Origin: Clostridia bacterium
GTDB lineage: Bacteria > Bacillota > Clostridia > Christensenellales > Aristaeellaceae
NCBI GenBank assembly: GCA_017412445.1
Contig: JAFPYA010000154.1
Span: forward strand, 1 to 15,264
Length of the DNA stretch: 15,264 nt
Direction of reading: 5' to 3'
Shown: positions 5,477 through 13,468 of the stretch, piece by piece
Numbering within the stretch: the first letter of the stretch is position 1
Layout: each line of letters begins with the position of its first letter
Translations under genes and position numbers: made by a program
The notes under the pieces: model-generated
Databases searched by the model: none
What the model was told of the DNA's origin: nothing
What the model saw: the letters and a program-made list of their open reading frames with translations, nothing else

Positions 5477-8329
5477 ATGGATAAATTCATTACTGCCAGG
5501 GGCGTGAGGGTGCACAACCTCAAAAATATAGATGTGATGATACCGAGGGACAAATTTACGGTCATCACGGGGCTGAGCGGCAGCGGCAAAAGCTCTCTGG
5601 CGTTCGACACAATTTTCGCCGAGGGGCAGAGGCGCTACGTCGAGTCCCTCTCAAGCTATGCGCGCCAGTTTTTGGGTCAGCTTGAAAAGCCCGACGCGGA
5701 CAGCATAGACGGCCTGTCGCCCGCCATTTCAATAGACCAGAAGACCACGGCGCGCTCGCCGCGCTCCACCGTGGGCACAGTGACCGAGATACACGACTAC
5801 CTGCGCCTGCTTTACGCCAGAGCCGGCACGCCCCATTGCCCCAAGTGCGGGCGGGTGATCGACCGCGTAAGCGTGGATCAGATTACCGAGCGCATAATGG
5901 CGCTGCCTGAGCGCACGCGCATAATGATACTTGCGCCGCTCGTGCGCGGCAGGAAGGGTGAGTATACAACGCTGCTTGAGGACATGGCGCGTCGCGGCTA
6001 CGTAAGGTGCAGAATAGACGGCGTGATGTACGAGCTGAGCGACCTGCCTTCACTCGACAAAAACAAAAAGCACGACATAGAAATAGTCATAGACCGCCTC
6101 GTGGTCAGAAACGACATACTCACGCGCCTTACGGACAGCGTTGAGACCGCGCTGAAGCTTGGCGACAACCTCGTCATCTCCTCCGTGGTCGACGGCGAGG
6201 ACATGCTCTTCAGCCAGCTTTACGCCTGTCCCGACTGCGGCATATCAATCGAGGAGCTCACGCCCCGCATGTTCTCCTTCAACAATCCATACGGCGCGTG
6301 CCCCGTGTGCTCGGGTCTCGGCTATCTTACTACCGTCGATCCCGACACCGTCATACCGGACAGGTCGCTCTCGCTCAATCAGGGCGCGATAAAGGTCAGC
6401 GGCTGGGACAGCGGTGAAAACGGCGGCAGCATGGCGAGGATGTACCTTGACGCGCTGGCGAAGAAATACGGCTTCAGCCTGGATGCGCCTGTATCCGAGC
6501 TGACAGCGCAGCAGCTGAATGTGATACTCTACGGCACAAAGGGCGAAAAGCTGCGCTGCGAATACGAGCGCGACGGGCGCGTTAGCAGCTTTATGTCCCC
6601 CTTCGAGGGTATAGTGACCAACCTCGAGCGCCGCTACCGCGAGACCAGCAGCGACGCCTCCAAGGAGCAGCTTGAGGACTACATGAGCCTTACGCCCTGC
6701 CCCGAATGCAATGGTCGCAGGCTCAAGCCCGAGGCGCTGGCGGTGACCGTGGGGGACGCGAACATCGCCGAGGTAAGCGAAAAATCGATACGCGACGCGC
6801 TCGCCTTCTTCGATAAGCTCGAGCTCGGCCAAAAGGAACGGCTTATCGCGGCGCCCATACTCAGGGAGGTGCACGCGCGGCTCAGGTTCTTAAGCGACGT
6901 GGGGCTTGAATATCTCACGCTTTCGCGCGGCGCGGCCAGCCTCTCGGGCGGCGAGGCGCAGCGCATAAGGCTCGCCACCCAGATAGGCAGTGGCCTCGTG
7001 GGCGTGACCTACATACTGGACGAGCCCTCCATAGGCCTGCACATGCGGGACAGCGCAAAGCTTCTGGCGACGCTGAGCCACTTAAAGGATCTGGGCAACA
7101 CGCTCATAGTCGTGGAGCACGACTTGCAGACGATGCTGGCCGCGGATTACCTTATAGACATAGGGCCCGGCGCGGGCAGCGGCGGCGGACATCTGGTAGC
7201 GGCGGGCACGCCCCAAGAGGTGATGAACACGCCCTTCTCGGTCACGGGGCAGTTTTTGAGCGGCGCGCGCCGCGTGCCCATGCCCCTTGAGCGCCGAGCG
7301 CCCTCGGGCTTCATCACCGTGAAAAACGCCCGCGCCCACAACCTGAAGGGGATAGACGTGGACTTCCCGCTTGGGGTGATGACCTGCGTAACGGGCTTAA
7401 GCGGCAGCGGCAAGAGCTCTTTGGTGAACGACATACTCTTCAAGGCGCTTTCAAGGACGCTCAACCGCTCCAAGGAGAAGCCGGGCGCGCACGACGGCAT
7501 AGAGGGCATGAACCGGCTGGACAAGGTCATCTGCATAGATCAGTCGCCCATCGGCCGCTCGCCGCGCTCAAATCCCGCCACATATACGGGGCTTTTTGAC
7601 CTTATAAGGGACGTATTCGCCACCACCAATGACGCCAAGGCGCACGGCTACAAGGCTAACCGCTTCTCCTTTAACGTAAAGGGCGGCAGGTGCGAGGCCT
7701 GCTCCGGCGACGGCATAGTGAAAATAGAGATGCACTTTTTGCCGGACGTGTATGTGCCCTGCGAGGTGTGCGGCGGCAGACGCTACAACCGCGAGACGCT
7801 GGAAGTGCATTACAAGGGCAAGAGCATATACGATGTGCTTGAAATGACCTGTGACGAGGCGCTGGAGTTCTTTGCGCCCTTGCCCAAGCTCAGAAGCAAG
7901 CTGCAGACGATGGTGGACGTGGGGCTGGGCTACGTAAAGCTGGGGCAGCCCTCCACTCAGCTCAGCGGCGGCGAGGCGCAAAGGGTGAAGCTCGCCACCG
8001 AGCTCAGCCGCAAGGCCACGGGCAAGACACTCTACGTGCTGGACGAGCCTACCACGGGCCTGCATCCCGCGGACGTGGAAAGGCTGAACGAGGTGCTTTC
8101 CCGCCTGGTTGACGCGGGCAACACGCTTGTAATAATCGAGCACAACCCGGACGTGATAAAGACCGCCGACTACATAATCGACATGGGACCCGAGGGCGGC
8201 GATCTGGGCGGCCGCATCGTGGCCAAGGGCACGCCCGAGCAGGTAGCCGAGGTCAGGGAGAGCTATACCGGGCAATTTTTGAAGGACATACTGAAAGATG
8301 AACGGGAGCACTTAAGCGCGGGGAAATAG
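5477..8329 (+). CDS. uvrA: Excinuclease ABC subunit A
   Basis: UvrA is the damage-recognition ATPase of nucleotide excision repair. As a dimer it finds bulky DNA lesions and loads UvrB. The 950 residues match the family's usual length. There are two ABC modules: Walker A GLSGSGKSS at 32-40 and again at 640-648; signature LSGGEAQR at 489-496 and 829-836; Walker B ILDEP at 513-517 and VLDEP at 854-858. Cysteine pairs at 121/124, 251/254 and 275/278 belong to the inserted N-terminal region, and the C-terminal zinc finger has C739, C742, C762 and C765. All key residues are intact. The start has AAGGAG 5 nt upstream. uvrB, often adjacent in other genomes, is not next to it here. Its transcript converges on the minus-strand operon and ends at the hairpin at 8370-8412. 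Confidence 0.99.
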   Translation: MDKFITARGVRVHNLKNIDVMIPRDKFTVITGLSGSGKSSLAFDTIFAEGQRRYVESLSSYARQFLGQLEKPDADSIDGLSPAISIDQKTTARSPRSTVGTVTEIHDYLRLLYARAGTPHCPKCGRVIDRVSVDQITERIMALPERTRIMILAPLVRGRKGEYTTLLEDMARRGYVRCRIDGVMYELSDLPSLDKNKKHDIEIVIDRLVVRNDILTRLTDSVETALKLGDNLVISSVVDGEDMLFSQLYACPDCGISIEELTPRMFSFNNPYGACPVCSGLGYLTTVDPDTVIPDRSLSLNQGAIKVSGWDSGENGGSMARMYLDALAKKYGFSLDAPVSELTAQQLNVILYGTKGEKLRCEYERDGRVSSFMSPFEGIVTNLERRYRETSSDASKEQLEDYMSLTPCPECNGRRLKPEALAVTVGDANIAEVSEKSIRDALAFFDKLELGQKERLIAAPILREVHARLRFLSDVGLEYLTLSRGAASLSGGEAQRIRLATQIGSGLVGVTYILDEPSIGLHMRDSAKLLATLSHLKDLGNTLIVVEHDLQTMLAADYLIDIGPGAGSGGGHLVAAGTPQEVMNTPFSVTGQFLSGARRVPMPLERRAPSGFITVKNARAHNLKGIDVDFPLGVMTCVTGLSGSGKSSLVNDILFKALSRTLNRSKEKPGAHDGIEGMNRLDKVICIDQSPIGRSPRSNPATYTGLFDLIRDVFATTNDAKAHGYKANRFSFNVKGGRCEACSGDGIVKIEMHFLPDVYVPCEVCGGRRYNRETLEVHYKGKSIYDVLEMTCDEALEFFAPLPKLRSKLQTMVDVGLGYVKLGQPSTQLSGGEAQRVKLATELSRKATGKTLYVLDEPTTGLHPADVERLNEVLSRLVDAGNTLVIIEHNPDVIKTADYIIDMGPEGGDLGGRIVAKGTPEQVAEVRESYTGQFLKDILKDEREHLSAGK

Positions 8330-8369
8330 TGACGCTGAGGCGCTCAAATTCAAATACCGGTTAAAACAT

Positions 8370-8412
8370 AGCGCAGCCCGCCGCGGGGAAACCACCTGCG
8401 GCGGGCTGCGCT
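8370..8412. terminator. Bidirectional terminator between uvrA and the minus-strand operon
   Basis: A perfect 15-bp GC-rich stem (8370-8384 with 8398-8412) encloses a 13-nt loop. It lies 40 nt after the uvrA stop and 13 nt after the last minus-strand gene. Read on the minus strand it is followed by TATGTTTTAA, a better U-tract than the plus-strand tail TTAAGCAG. It most clearly serves the minus-strand operon and probably also uvrA. Confidence 0.82.
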
Positions 8413-8425
8413 TAAGCAGAGAGAT

Positions 8426-8854
8426 TTAGTAGTAATACCTGTTGTTGTACCAGTACGAAGAACTGTAACTGCTGGATGAAGCTTCGGTAATGAGCAAGAT
8501 AATGAATATCGCGCACAGTACAGTCAGTATTATGCCAACGATGAGACCGGCGATAGCCAGGCGCCTTCCGTGGCGCACCTGATTGCTGGGCGCAAAGTTG
8601 GTGAACTGGTTGTAGACCTTCGCCTTGTGCAGACCCACGGCAGAGAAGATTATGCCAAGGAAGCTGAGATAGAAGGTCAGAGAAAAGGACAGGCCGAGTA
8701 TGCCCCAGACCAGCGTGGGGGTGGGGTTGCCCATGGGGCCCGCGTGGGTGGTGGCGGCGGTGATGTTTCTTTCCTCACCGTCAATCGGCTGGCCGCAGTA
8801 GGGGCACACGCGGCTGTTTTCGCCTATGTACCTGCCGCATTTTGAACATACCAT
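8426..8854 (-). CDS. Zinc-ribbon, two-helix membrane protein (DUF4190-like)
   Basis: This is a 142-residue protein of unknown function. An N-terminal zinc ribbon carries C3, C6, C17 and C20 (CSKCG and CPYCG). Two hydrophobic segments follow at about 48-75 and 99-123. The second, RRLAIAGLIVGIIL, resembles the DUF4190 family. The protein ends in an unusual Ser/Tyr-rich tail (residues 126-142, SSSSYSSSYWYNNRYYY). The start is placed at 8854 because AGGAGG (8863-8868) lies 8 nt upstream; the frame is open to 8887, but that extension has no ribosome-binding site. It is the last gene of the minus-strand operon, 29 nt after the cysteine hydrolase stop, and is followed by a strong terminator. Its link to the lipid genes is positional only. 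Confidence 0.85.
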   Translation of the reverse strand: MVCSKCGRYIGENSRVCPYCGQPIDGEERNITAATTHAGPMGNPTPTLVWGILGLSFSLTFYLSFLGIIFSAVGLHKAKVYNQFTNFAPSNQVRHGRRLAIAGLIVGIILTVLCAIFIILLITEASSSSYSSSYWYNNRYYY

Positions 8855-8862
8855 AGTGTTTT

Positions 8863-8868
8863 CCTCCT
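8863..8868 (-). promoter_or_regulatory. Ribosome-binding site deciding the zinc-ribbon protein start
   Basis: AGGAGG on the minus strand lies 8 nt upstream of the ATG at 8854, inside the longer open frame that begins at 8887. The shorter protein, starting MVCSKCG, is therefore favoured. Confidence 0.8.
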
Positions 8869-8883
8869 GAAAGATTGTATTTT

Positions 8884-9825
8884 TCAAGCGCCGTAGGTCT
8901 CGGCAAGGTAGGCGATAACCGCCTCGTCGTAGGCCTGCGGATTTTTGATTCTCACGCGCGAATGCGCGCCCTTTTCAAACCATACCACCTTCTTGGGCGC
9001 GGTGCATTTGTCAAACAGCTGCTGCGCCTTCTCAGGTATCGAGTAGCTGTCCTCGCGGCTGTGCAGGAACAGCACGGGCTTTTTGAGCCTGTCTATGCGG
9101 TAGAAGGGCCCGTCGTTTGTTACGTCCGCGCCGCTTATCAGGCGTACGTACAGCATTATCATGGGATAGACCAGCGGAGGCTTTGGATGCTTATCCTCAA
9201 CCATGTGCTTGTTGAAGGAGTCGAGGAAGCGCTGATACATGCCGTCTGCGATCATGCCGACCATATAGGGCGGGCAGTCTCCGCTCGTCATGGCAAACAG
9301 CGCGGCGCTTGAGCCTATGCACACGCCGTGCAGGAGCACCTGAGTGTTGCCAAGGTCGTCGTGCAACATTTTCGCCCAGGCGATTATGTCCCTGTACTCC
9401 TTATAGCCCAGCGAGTTTACTATGCCCTCAGACAGGCCGTGCGCGCGGTCGTCTATCGTAAGCACGTTCCAGCCGGCCGCCTTGAAGGGCGCGGCGTAGT
9501 GGCAGCAGTAGTAGCAGGACTCCATGCGCCCGGGTATCACTATCACGGCGCGCCTGAAGCCGAAGTCGAAGTATTCACCCTTGAGGGCGTAGCCGCAGCT
9601 GTTTATGGCTACGTCCTTCTTAAAGGACAGGTTCTCCTCGCGCCACCTCATGCCGTCCTCGTACAGGCGCATGTATTCCTCGTCGCCAGGTATGCTTGGC
9701 TTGCGCGCCCACTTTTGCTTGCTTGTGCGCAAAAGCAGTATGCTGTATACGATAAAGCCTATCACCACCACCGAAAGCAGGTAAGAAGCGATCAGCCCCA
9801 ATACGACCCAAAGTATCCAAATCAT
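8884..9825 (-). CDS. Membrane-anchored alpha/beta hydrolase with Cys at the nucleophile position
   Basis: This is a 313-residue alpha/beta-hydrolase-fold protein. An N-terminal hydrophobic segment (about 2-32) anchors it, probably with the catalytic domain outside. IVIPG (95-99) lies in the oxyanion region, and TIDDRAHGLSEG (123-134) is the conserved loop seen in this fold. The nucleophile elbow reads HGVCIGSS (166-173), with C169 where the family normally has serine in G-x-S-x-G. The likely remaining triad members are D259 (SREDS) and H288 (GAHSR). The codon is TGC on the minus strand (9319-9321), with no sign of a frameshift. Cysteine nucleophiles occur in dienelactone hydrolases; otherwise Ser-to-Cys usually means altered or reduced activity. 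AGGAGG (9832-9837) overlaps the FakA stop, so the genes are coupled. The substrate is unknown; an acyl ester or thioester would fit the operon. Confidence 0.88.
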   Translation of the reverse strand: MIWILWVVLGLIASYLLSVVVIGFIVYSILLLRTSKQKWARKPSIPGDEEYMRLYEDGMRWREENLSFKKDVAINSCGYALKGEYFDFGFRRAVIVIPGRMESCYYCCHYAAPFKAAGWNVLTIDDRAHGLSEGIVNSLGYKEYRDIIAWAKMLHDDLGNTQVLLHGVCIGSSAALFAMTSGDCPPYMVGMIADGMYQRFLDSFNKHMVEDKHPKPPLVYPMIMLYVRLISGADVTNDGPFYRIDRLKKPVLFLHSREDSYSIPEKAQQLFDKCTAPKKVVWFEKGAHSRVRIKNPQAYDEAVIAYLAETYGA

Positions 9826-9835
9826 GCGGTGCCTC

Positions 9836-11554
9836 CTATACCAGCCCTATCATCCAGCCGTAAATGGCCTGACCGCCGTAAAGGAAGCTGCACTCGAGAA
9901 GGGGGTACCTGGCGCGTATCGCTTTCTCCATGAGCGCCTCGTTTGCTTCGGGCACGTCCGCACCGCGGAAGAGTATGCAGCTTTCCTTGTCGTCTATGTC
10001 GTCTATAAGCTCAAGCGCCCGCGTCGCCGCTTCCTCGGCGGTGAGCGCCGTTACCACTGGCTCGCCGCCGTGAATAACCACGCAGTCGCCCATACGGTAG
10101 CTTACGCCGCGGTGCTCGAAGCTCTTGGCGGCGGTGGCTATGAGCAGCGTGTCGATGCTGCTTATGCCCTCCCGCATCGCCTCTATGCGGCGGGGGATGT
10201 CGTCGCTATCCTGCACGTCCATGGCGAGGGCAAAGTAGCTTTCGGGCAGCGTCCTTGAGGGCAGCACGGTCACTTCTCTGCCGCTGATTTCGGCGGCCTG
10301 ACGGCTGGCCAAAAGCAAATTGGGATTGCCGGGCAGTATCACCGTGTGCTTTGCGTTAAGCCTCTCAAGGGCGTTTACAAAGTCCTCGGAGGAGGCGTTC
10401 ATGGTGGGGGAGCAGTTTATCACCTCGCCGCAGCCCAGATTTTTGAATATCTCCGCGTTTCCCTCGCCGTTCACCGCCGCTATCACGCCGAACGCAGGCT
10501 CGGGCCGAGAATAAGAGACTTCGGTCTGTTTGTGCTCTAAAGGCAACTCGCGGGTTTCCTCAGGCGCGTGCTCATGCTTCTCAAGCATGTACTCGTTGTG
10601 CTGAAGCTGCATGTTTTCGAGCTTGAAGGTCAAAAATTCACCGAACCTCTGGGCGTAGCTGACTATGGGCGCGGGCTTGAGCGTGTGTATGTGCACCTTG
10701 ACCTTGCTGTCAAGAAACACAGTCACAATGGAATTGCCCAGTGACTCAAGCATGTCGGTAAAGCTTCTCTCGCTGAAGTCCTGCTGGTAGGGCGCGTAAT
10801 TCATGCGCTGTAGTATGAACTCCATGCAGTAGCCCTGCTCGAAGCGGCTGCTTTCGTTAAACAGGCTCAGATCCGGCACGTGGTAAGCGCCCGGCGCTTC
10901 GACAGAGGTTTGCGCGGCCTGATTAAGCGGCTCGCTCAATTCCTCGCCCGTGAGGCAGGCCAGCATGCCCTTGATTATGCAAATGTAGCCCATGCCGCCG
11001 CTGTCAACAACGCCCATCTCCCTTAGCACGGGCAGAAGGTTCGGCGTGTCGGCAAGGGAAAGCTCCATGTTGCTTATGTAGCTTTCAAGCAGCGTCTCAA
11101 CGTCGGGTATGCGCCTCAATTGCCTTACGGCGCGCTCTATGCCCTCGCGGCAGACGGTCAGTATCGTGCCCTCCGCGGGGTGCAGCACGCTCTCGTAGGC
11201 CACCTTATAGCCGCGTATAAAGGCGTTTCGCATTTCGCCCACGCTCGCGGCCCTGAGCTTTATAAGCTCGAGATGTATGCCCTTGAATATCTGCGACAGT
11301 ATCACGCCGGAGTTGCCCCTTGCGCCCAAAAGCATGCCGCTTGAGAGCATGGACAGGTACTCGCTCAGGTTAGCTGTGCTGTGCGCGCAGCTGATGCCGT
11401 TTCTTAAGGTGTTGAGCATATTTGTGCCCGTGTCGCCGTCGGCGACCGGGAACACGTTCATGGAGTTGAGCTCCCGCTCCTTTACGCTCAGGCTGTGCAT
11501 GCCGGCTCTGATCATTCTTTCGAACAGCGCGCCGTCAACTCTTTTGGTCTTCAT
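9836..11554 (-). CDS. fakA: Fatty acid kinase catalytic subunit (DAK2/DegV-type)
   Basis: FakA phosphorylates fatty acids bound to FakB (DegV) proteins, giving acyl-phosphate for phospholipid synthesis in Gram-positive bacteria. This 572-residue protein is slightly longer than typical. It starts with the Dak2 kinase domain: NVFPVADGDTGTNM (33-46) with the Mg/ATP aspartates D39 and D41, GARGNSG (77-83) and HPAEGTILTV (125-134). The middle domain keeps its probable zinc ligands C243 (GYCMEF) and H288/H290 (VKVHIH). The C-terminal third (about 350-572) is the DegV-like domain. A charged stretch at 322-350 joins the last two parts. FakB lies directly upstream, 36 nt away, a direct partner arrangement. 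The Shine-Dalgarno at the ATG is weak (AAAGGA about 12 nt away), so translation may depend on coupling. All visible catalytic residues are intact. Confidence 0.94.
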   Translation of the reverse strand: MKTKRVDGALFERMIRAGMHSLSVKERELNSMNVFPVADGDTGTNMLNTLRNGISCAHSTANLSEYLSMLSSGMLLGARGNSGVILSQIFKGIHLELIKLRAASVGEMRNAFIRGYKVAYESVLHPAEGTILTVCREGIERAVRQLRRIPDVETLLESYISNMELSLADTPNLLPVLREMGVVDSGGMGYICIIKGMLACLTGEELSEPLNQAAQTSVEAPGAYHVPDLSLFNESSRFEQGYCMEFILQRMNYAPYQQDFSERSFTDMLESLGNSIVTVFLDSKVKVHIHTLKPAPIVSYAQRFGEFLTFKLENMQLQHNEYMLEKHEHAPEETRELPLEHKQTEVSYSRPEPAFGVIAAVNGEGNAEIFKNLGCGEVINCSPTMNASSEDFVNALERLNAKHTVILPGNPNLLLASRQAAEISGREVTVLPSRTLPESYFALAMDVQDSDDIPRRIEAMREGISSIDTLLIATAAKSFEHRGVSYRMGDCVVIHGGEPVVTALTAEEAATRALELIDDIDDKESCILFRGADVPEANEALMEKAIRARYPLLECSFLYGGQAIYGWMIGLV

Positions 11555-11590
11555 TCAGATGTGAAATCCTTTGCTGTTTTACTTGAACGA

Positions 11591-12526
11591 TTACTTGCCC
11601 GCCTTCAGAAATTCGTCGATTATGGCGCGCTCGCTGTCCAGTCCCTCGCTTATGGGCGTGCCCATGTAGTAGGCGGCCATGAGGCCGGGGCCTATGCTGA
11701 CGGAGCACATGGGGAAGACCTCGCTTATGCGTATGTCTTTGGGATGGAAGGCCTCCTTAAGCATGTCGGCGTACACCTTGGCCTGCTCCAGACGGTCGGT
11801 GTGGGCGATGACTATCGTCTGCTCGCTCAGATTTATGCCGGTCTTGCCCACGTAGTGCAAAAGCAGCTTGTAGGCGGCCTTGGCGCCCTTGGCCTTGCCT
11901 ATTACGGTGGTCAGGCCGTTGTAGTCAAATTCGCCTATGGGCTTTACGCCGGCCAGCGTGCCGAAGAAGGCCTTGGCGTGGGAGATGCGACCCTTCTTGG
12001 CCACGAAGGACAAATCGTCCAGCCAGCCTGCCTGATGGAGGCAGTTCTTGTTCTTTTCGAGGTACTCCACGGTCTCCTCGAAGCTCTTGCCCTGTGCCCT
12101 CTGCTCGGATGCGTATATCGCCAAAAGCCCCAGCGCGGGACCGAAGCGGCGGGAGTCCACGCAGGCGATTTTAGCTTCGGGATACTTTTTGAGCATCTCC
12201 TTTTTGGCCTGCTCGGCAAAGCCCAGCGTGCCGCTTATGCCCGCGGAAATGGTCACGAGCAGTATGTCCTCCCCCTTGGAGAGCGGGCCTTCAAAGGCCT
12301 GCATGAATTCGGCGACGTTGGCGGGGGAGGTGGCAAAGCCCTGAGGGTCGTTTTTGAGGTCGGCGTAATACTTCTCTCTGTCAAACTTTTCCCAGGTGTG
12401 GAAGGAGGGAATGTCCTTGCCGCCGGGCAGCATTATGTGACAGGGCACCACGACTATGTCATATTGCTTCTGAAGCTCCTCGCCCAGATCGCTGAAGGCG
12501 TCCGCCATTATTGTAAAGTGTTGCAT
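11591..12526 (-). CDS. DegV-family fatty-acid-binding protein (FakB type)
   Basis: DegV/FakB proteins bind a long-chain fatty acid and present its carboxylate to FakA. The 311 residues span the full family length. Recognisable positions are MADAFSDL (7-14, usually TDSTADLP), ATSPAN (65-70, usually TSQPS), ISAGISGT (93-100, usually SSGLSGT), DDLSFVAKKGRI in the middle and SIGPGLMAAY near the end. Several signature residues differ from the common form; in particular the histidine of the usual THTGPG is serine here. The fold is clear, but ligand preference may be altered. GGAG (12536-12539) lies 9 nt before the start, next to the upstream hydrolase stop, with only 6 nt between genes. Position beside fakA supports the FakB role. 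I leave the symbol blank because genomes carry several FakB paralogues. Confidence 0.92.
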   Translation of the reverse strand: MQHFTIMADAFSDLGEELQKQYDIVVVPCHIMLPGGKDIPSFHTWEKFDREKYYADLKNDPQGFATSPANVAEFMQAFEGPLSKGEDILLVTISAGISGTLGFAEQAKKEMLKKYPEAKIACVDSRRFGPALGLLAIYASEQRAQGKSFEETVEYLEKNKNCLHQAGWLDDLSFVAKKGRISHAKAFFGTLAGVKPIGEFDYNGLTTVIGKAKGAKAAYKLLLHYVGKTGINLSEQTIVIAHTDRLEQAKVYADMLKEAFHPKDIRISEVFPMCSVSIGPGLMAAYYMGTPISEGLDSERAIIDEFLKAGK

Positions 12527-12532
12527 TTTCGT

Positions 12533-13468
12533 TCACTCCGTTTCTGAAAATTTTATGTTCAGGTAATTTATAAGCCGCCCGCGGAGCTCGTCTCCGCCGG
12601 CAACACATACGAGGGTATGCCGCGCTTCAGGTACGTAAAAGTATTCGCTTTGGGAAGCGCAAGCGTTTTTTGCGGCCGTTACGGTCTCGGCCGATACCAC
12701 GCCGTCCGCGCCGCCCGCGAGGAAAACTATGGGCTTTTGCGCTTTGGCGAGGGCTTTAAGGCCGTCCTTTGCGCTGTCCTCCCCGTAAATCAGGCGCATG
12801 AAGAGCTTCAAAAACGGGGAGATGATCCTTGCGGGGAGCGACTGCATCTGTTTTACCTTCGCCATCTGCACGTTCAGGCAGTAGTACGCGCAGTCGCAAA
12901 CCAGCGCGCGCAGCTTTGGCTGGTTCAGCCTGTCGGAGGCCATTATCAGCGCCGCGCCGCCCATGGATATGCCGTGAAAGGCGAACACCTTGAAGCGTTC
13001 TTCACTCTGCGCCCACGCGGCCCAGGCGAGCATGTCCCTTTCTTCCTTCAGGGCGAAGGTTGTGTGCCCTTCGCTTTCGCCGTGGCCTCTTTCGTCTATG
13101 AGCAGTACGCTGAAGCCGCTCTCGACGTATGCGCGGGCAATCGAAGCAAAATTGTTAAACGGCGTCGTGTGAAAGCCGTGCGCGAGCAATATCAGCCTGT
13201 CGCTATTGCCCGTGAGCCTGCCCCTGAGAGACGTGCCGTCGTCTGCGGTCACGCTCACGTTTTCATACTTGAGCGACCGCATGTATTCCATGTCGCCGAA
13301 GATTTGGCTTAAATACGGCGCGTACTGGCTGTTTTCGAGCCTTTCGGGCGGCATCTGATCAAAGTCGCGAATGCGCCAGTGCCGCGTCAGGTGCATCAGC
13401 AGCGCGAAGGCGGGCGCAGGCACGAGGAGTATGAACGCGCCGAGCAGGCAGAGAAATACCGTCAGCAT
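12533..13468 (-). CDS. Membrane-anchored serine alpha/beta hydrolase
   Basis: This is a 311-residue alpha/beta hydrolase with an N-terminal membrane segment (about 2-25). The core has AHGFHTTP (96-103, oxyanion region), LLIDERGHGESEG (122-134), the canonical nucleophile elbow HGISMGG (165-171, S168), and the probable triad partners D255 (GGADG) and H284 (EARHT). All catalytic positions are intact. It resembles the YqkD-like hydrolases of Firmicutes, whose substrates are largely unknown. It shares its layout (short N-terminal anchor, same loop order, similar length) with the hydrolase at 8884-9825, so the two may be diverged paralogues, one keeping Ser and one with Cys. Its start overlaps the stop of the LRAT-PPTase gene by 7 nt, with GGAGG about 5 nt upstream of the ATG. 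Esterase or lipase activity on acyl substrates fits the operon. Confidence 0.9.
   Translation of the reverse strand: MLTVFLCLLGAFILLVPAPAFALLMHLTRHWRIRDFDQMPPERLENSQYAPYLSQIFGDMEYMRSLKYENVSVTADDGTSLRGRLTGNSDRLILLAHGFHTTPFNNFASIARAYVESGFSVLLIDERGHGESEGHTTFALKEERDMLAWAAWAQSEERFKVFAFHGISMGGAALIMASDRLNQPKLRALVCDCAYYCLNVQMAKVKQMQSLPARIISPFLKLFMRLIYGEDSAKDGLKALAKAQKPIVFLAGGADGVVSAETVTAAKNACASQSEYFYVPEARHTLVCVAGGDELRGRLINYLNIKFSETE

Noticed and set aside
11495..12547. 350-codon plus-strand open frame opposite degV/fakA
   Set aside because: It is a shadow of two well-supported minus-strand genes, has no family motif, and arises from GC-rich third positions.
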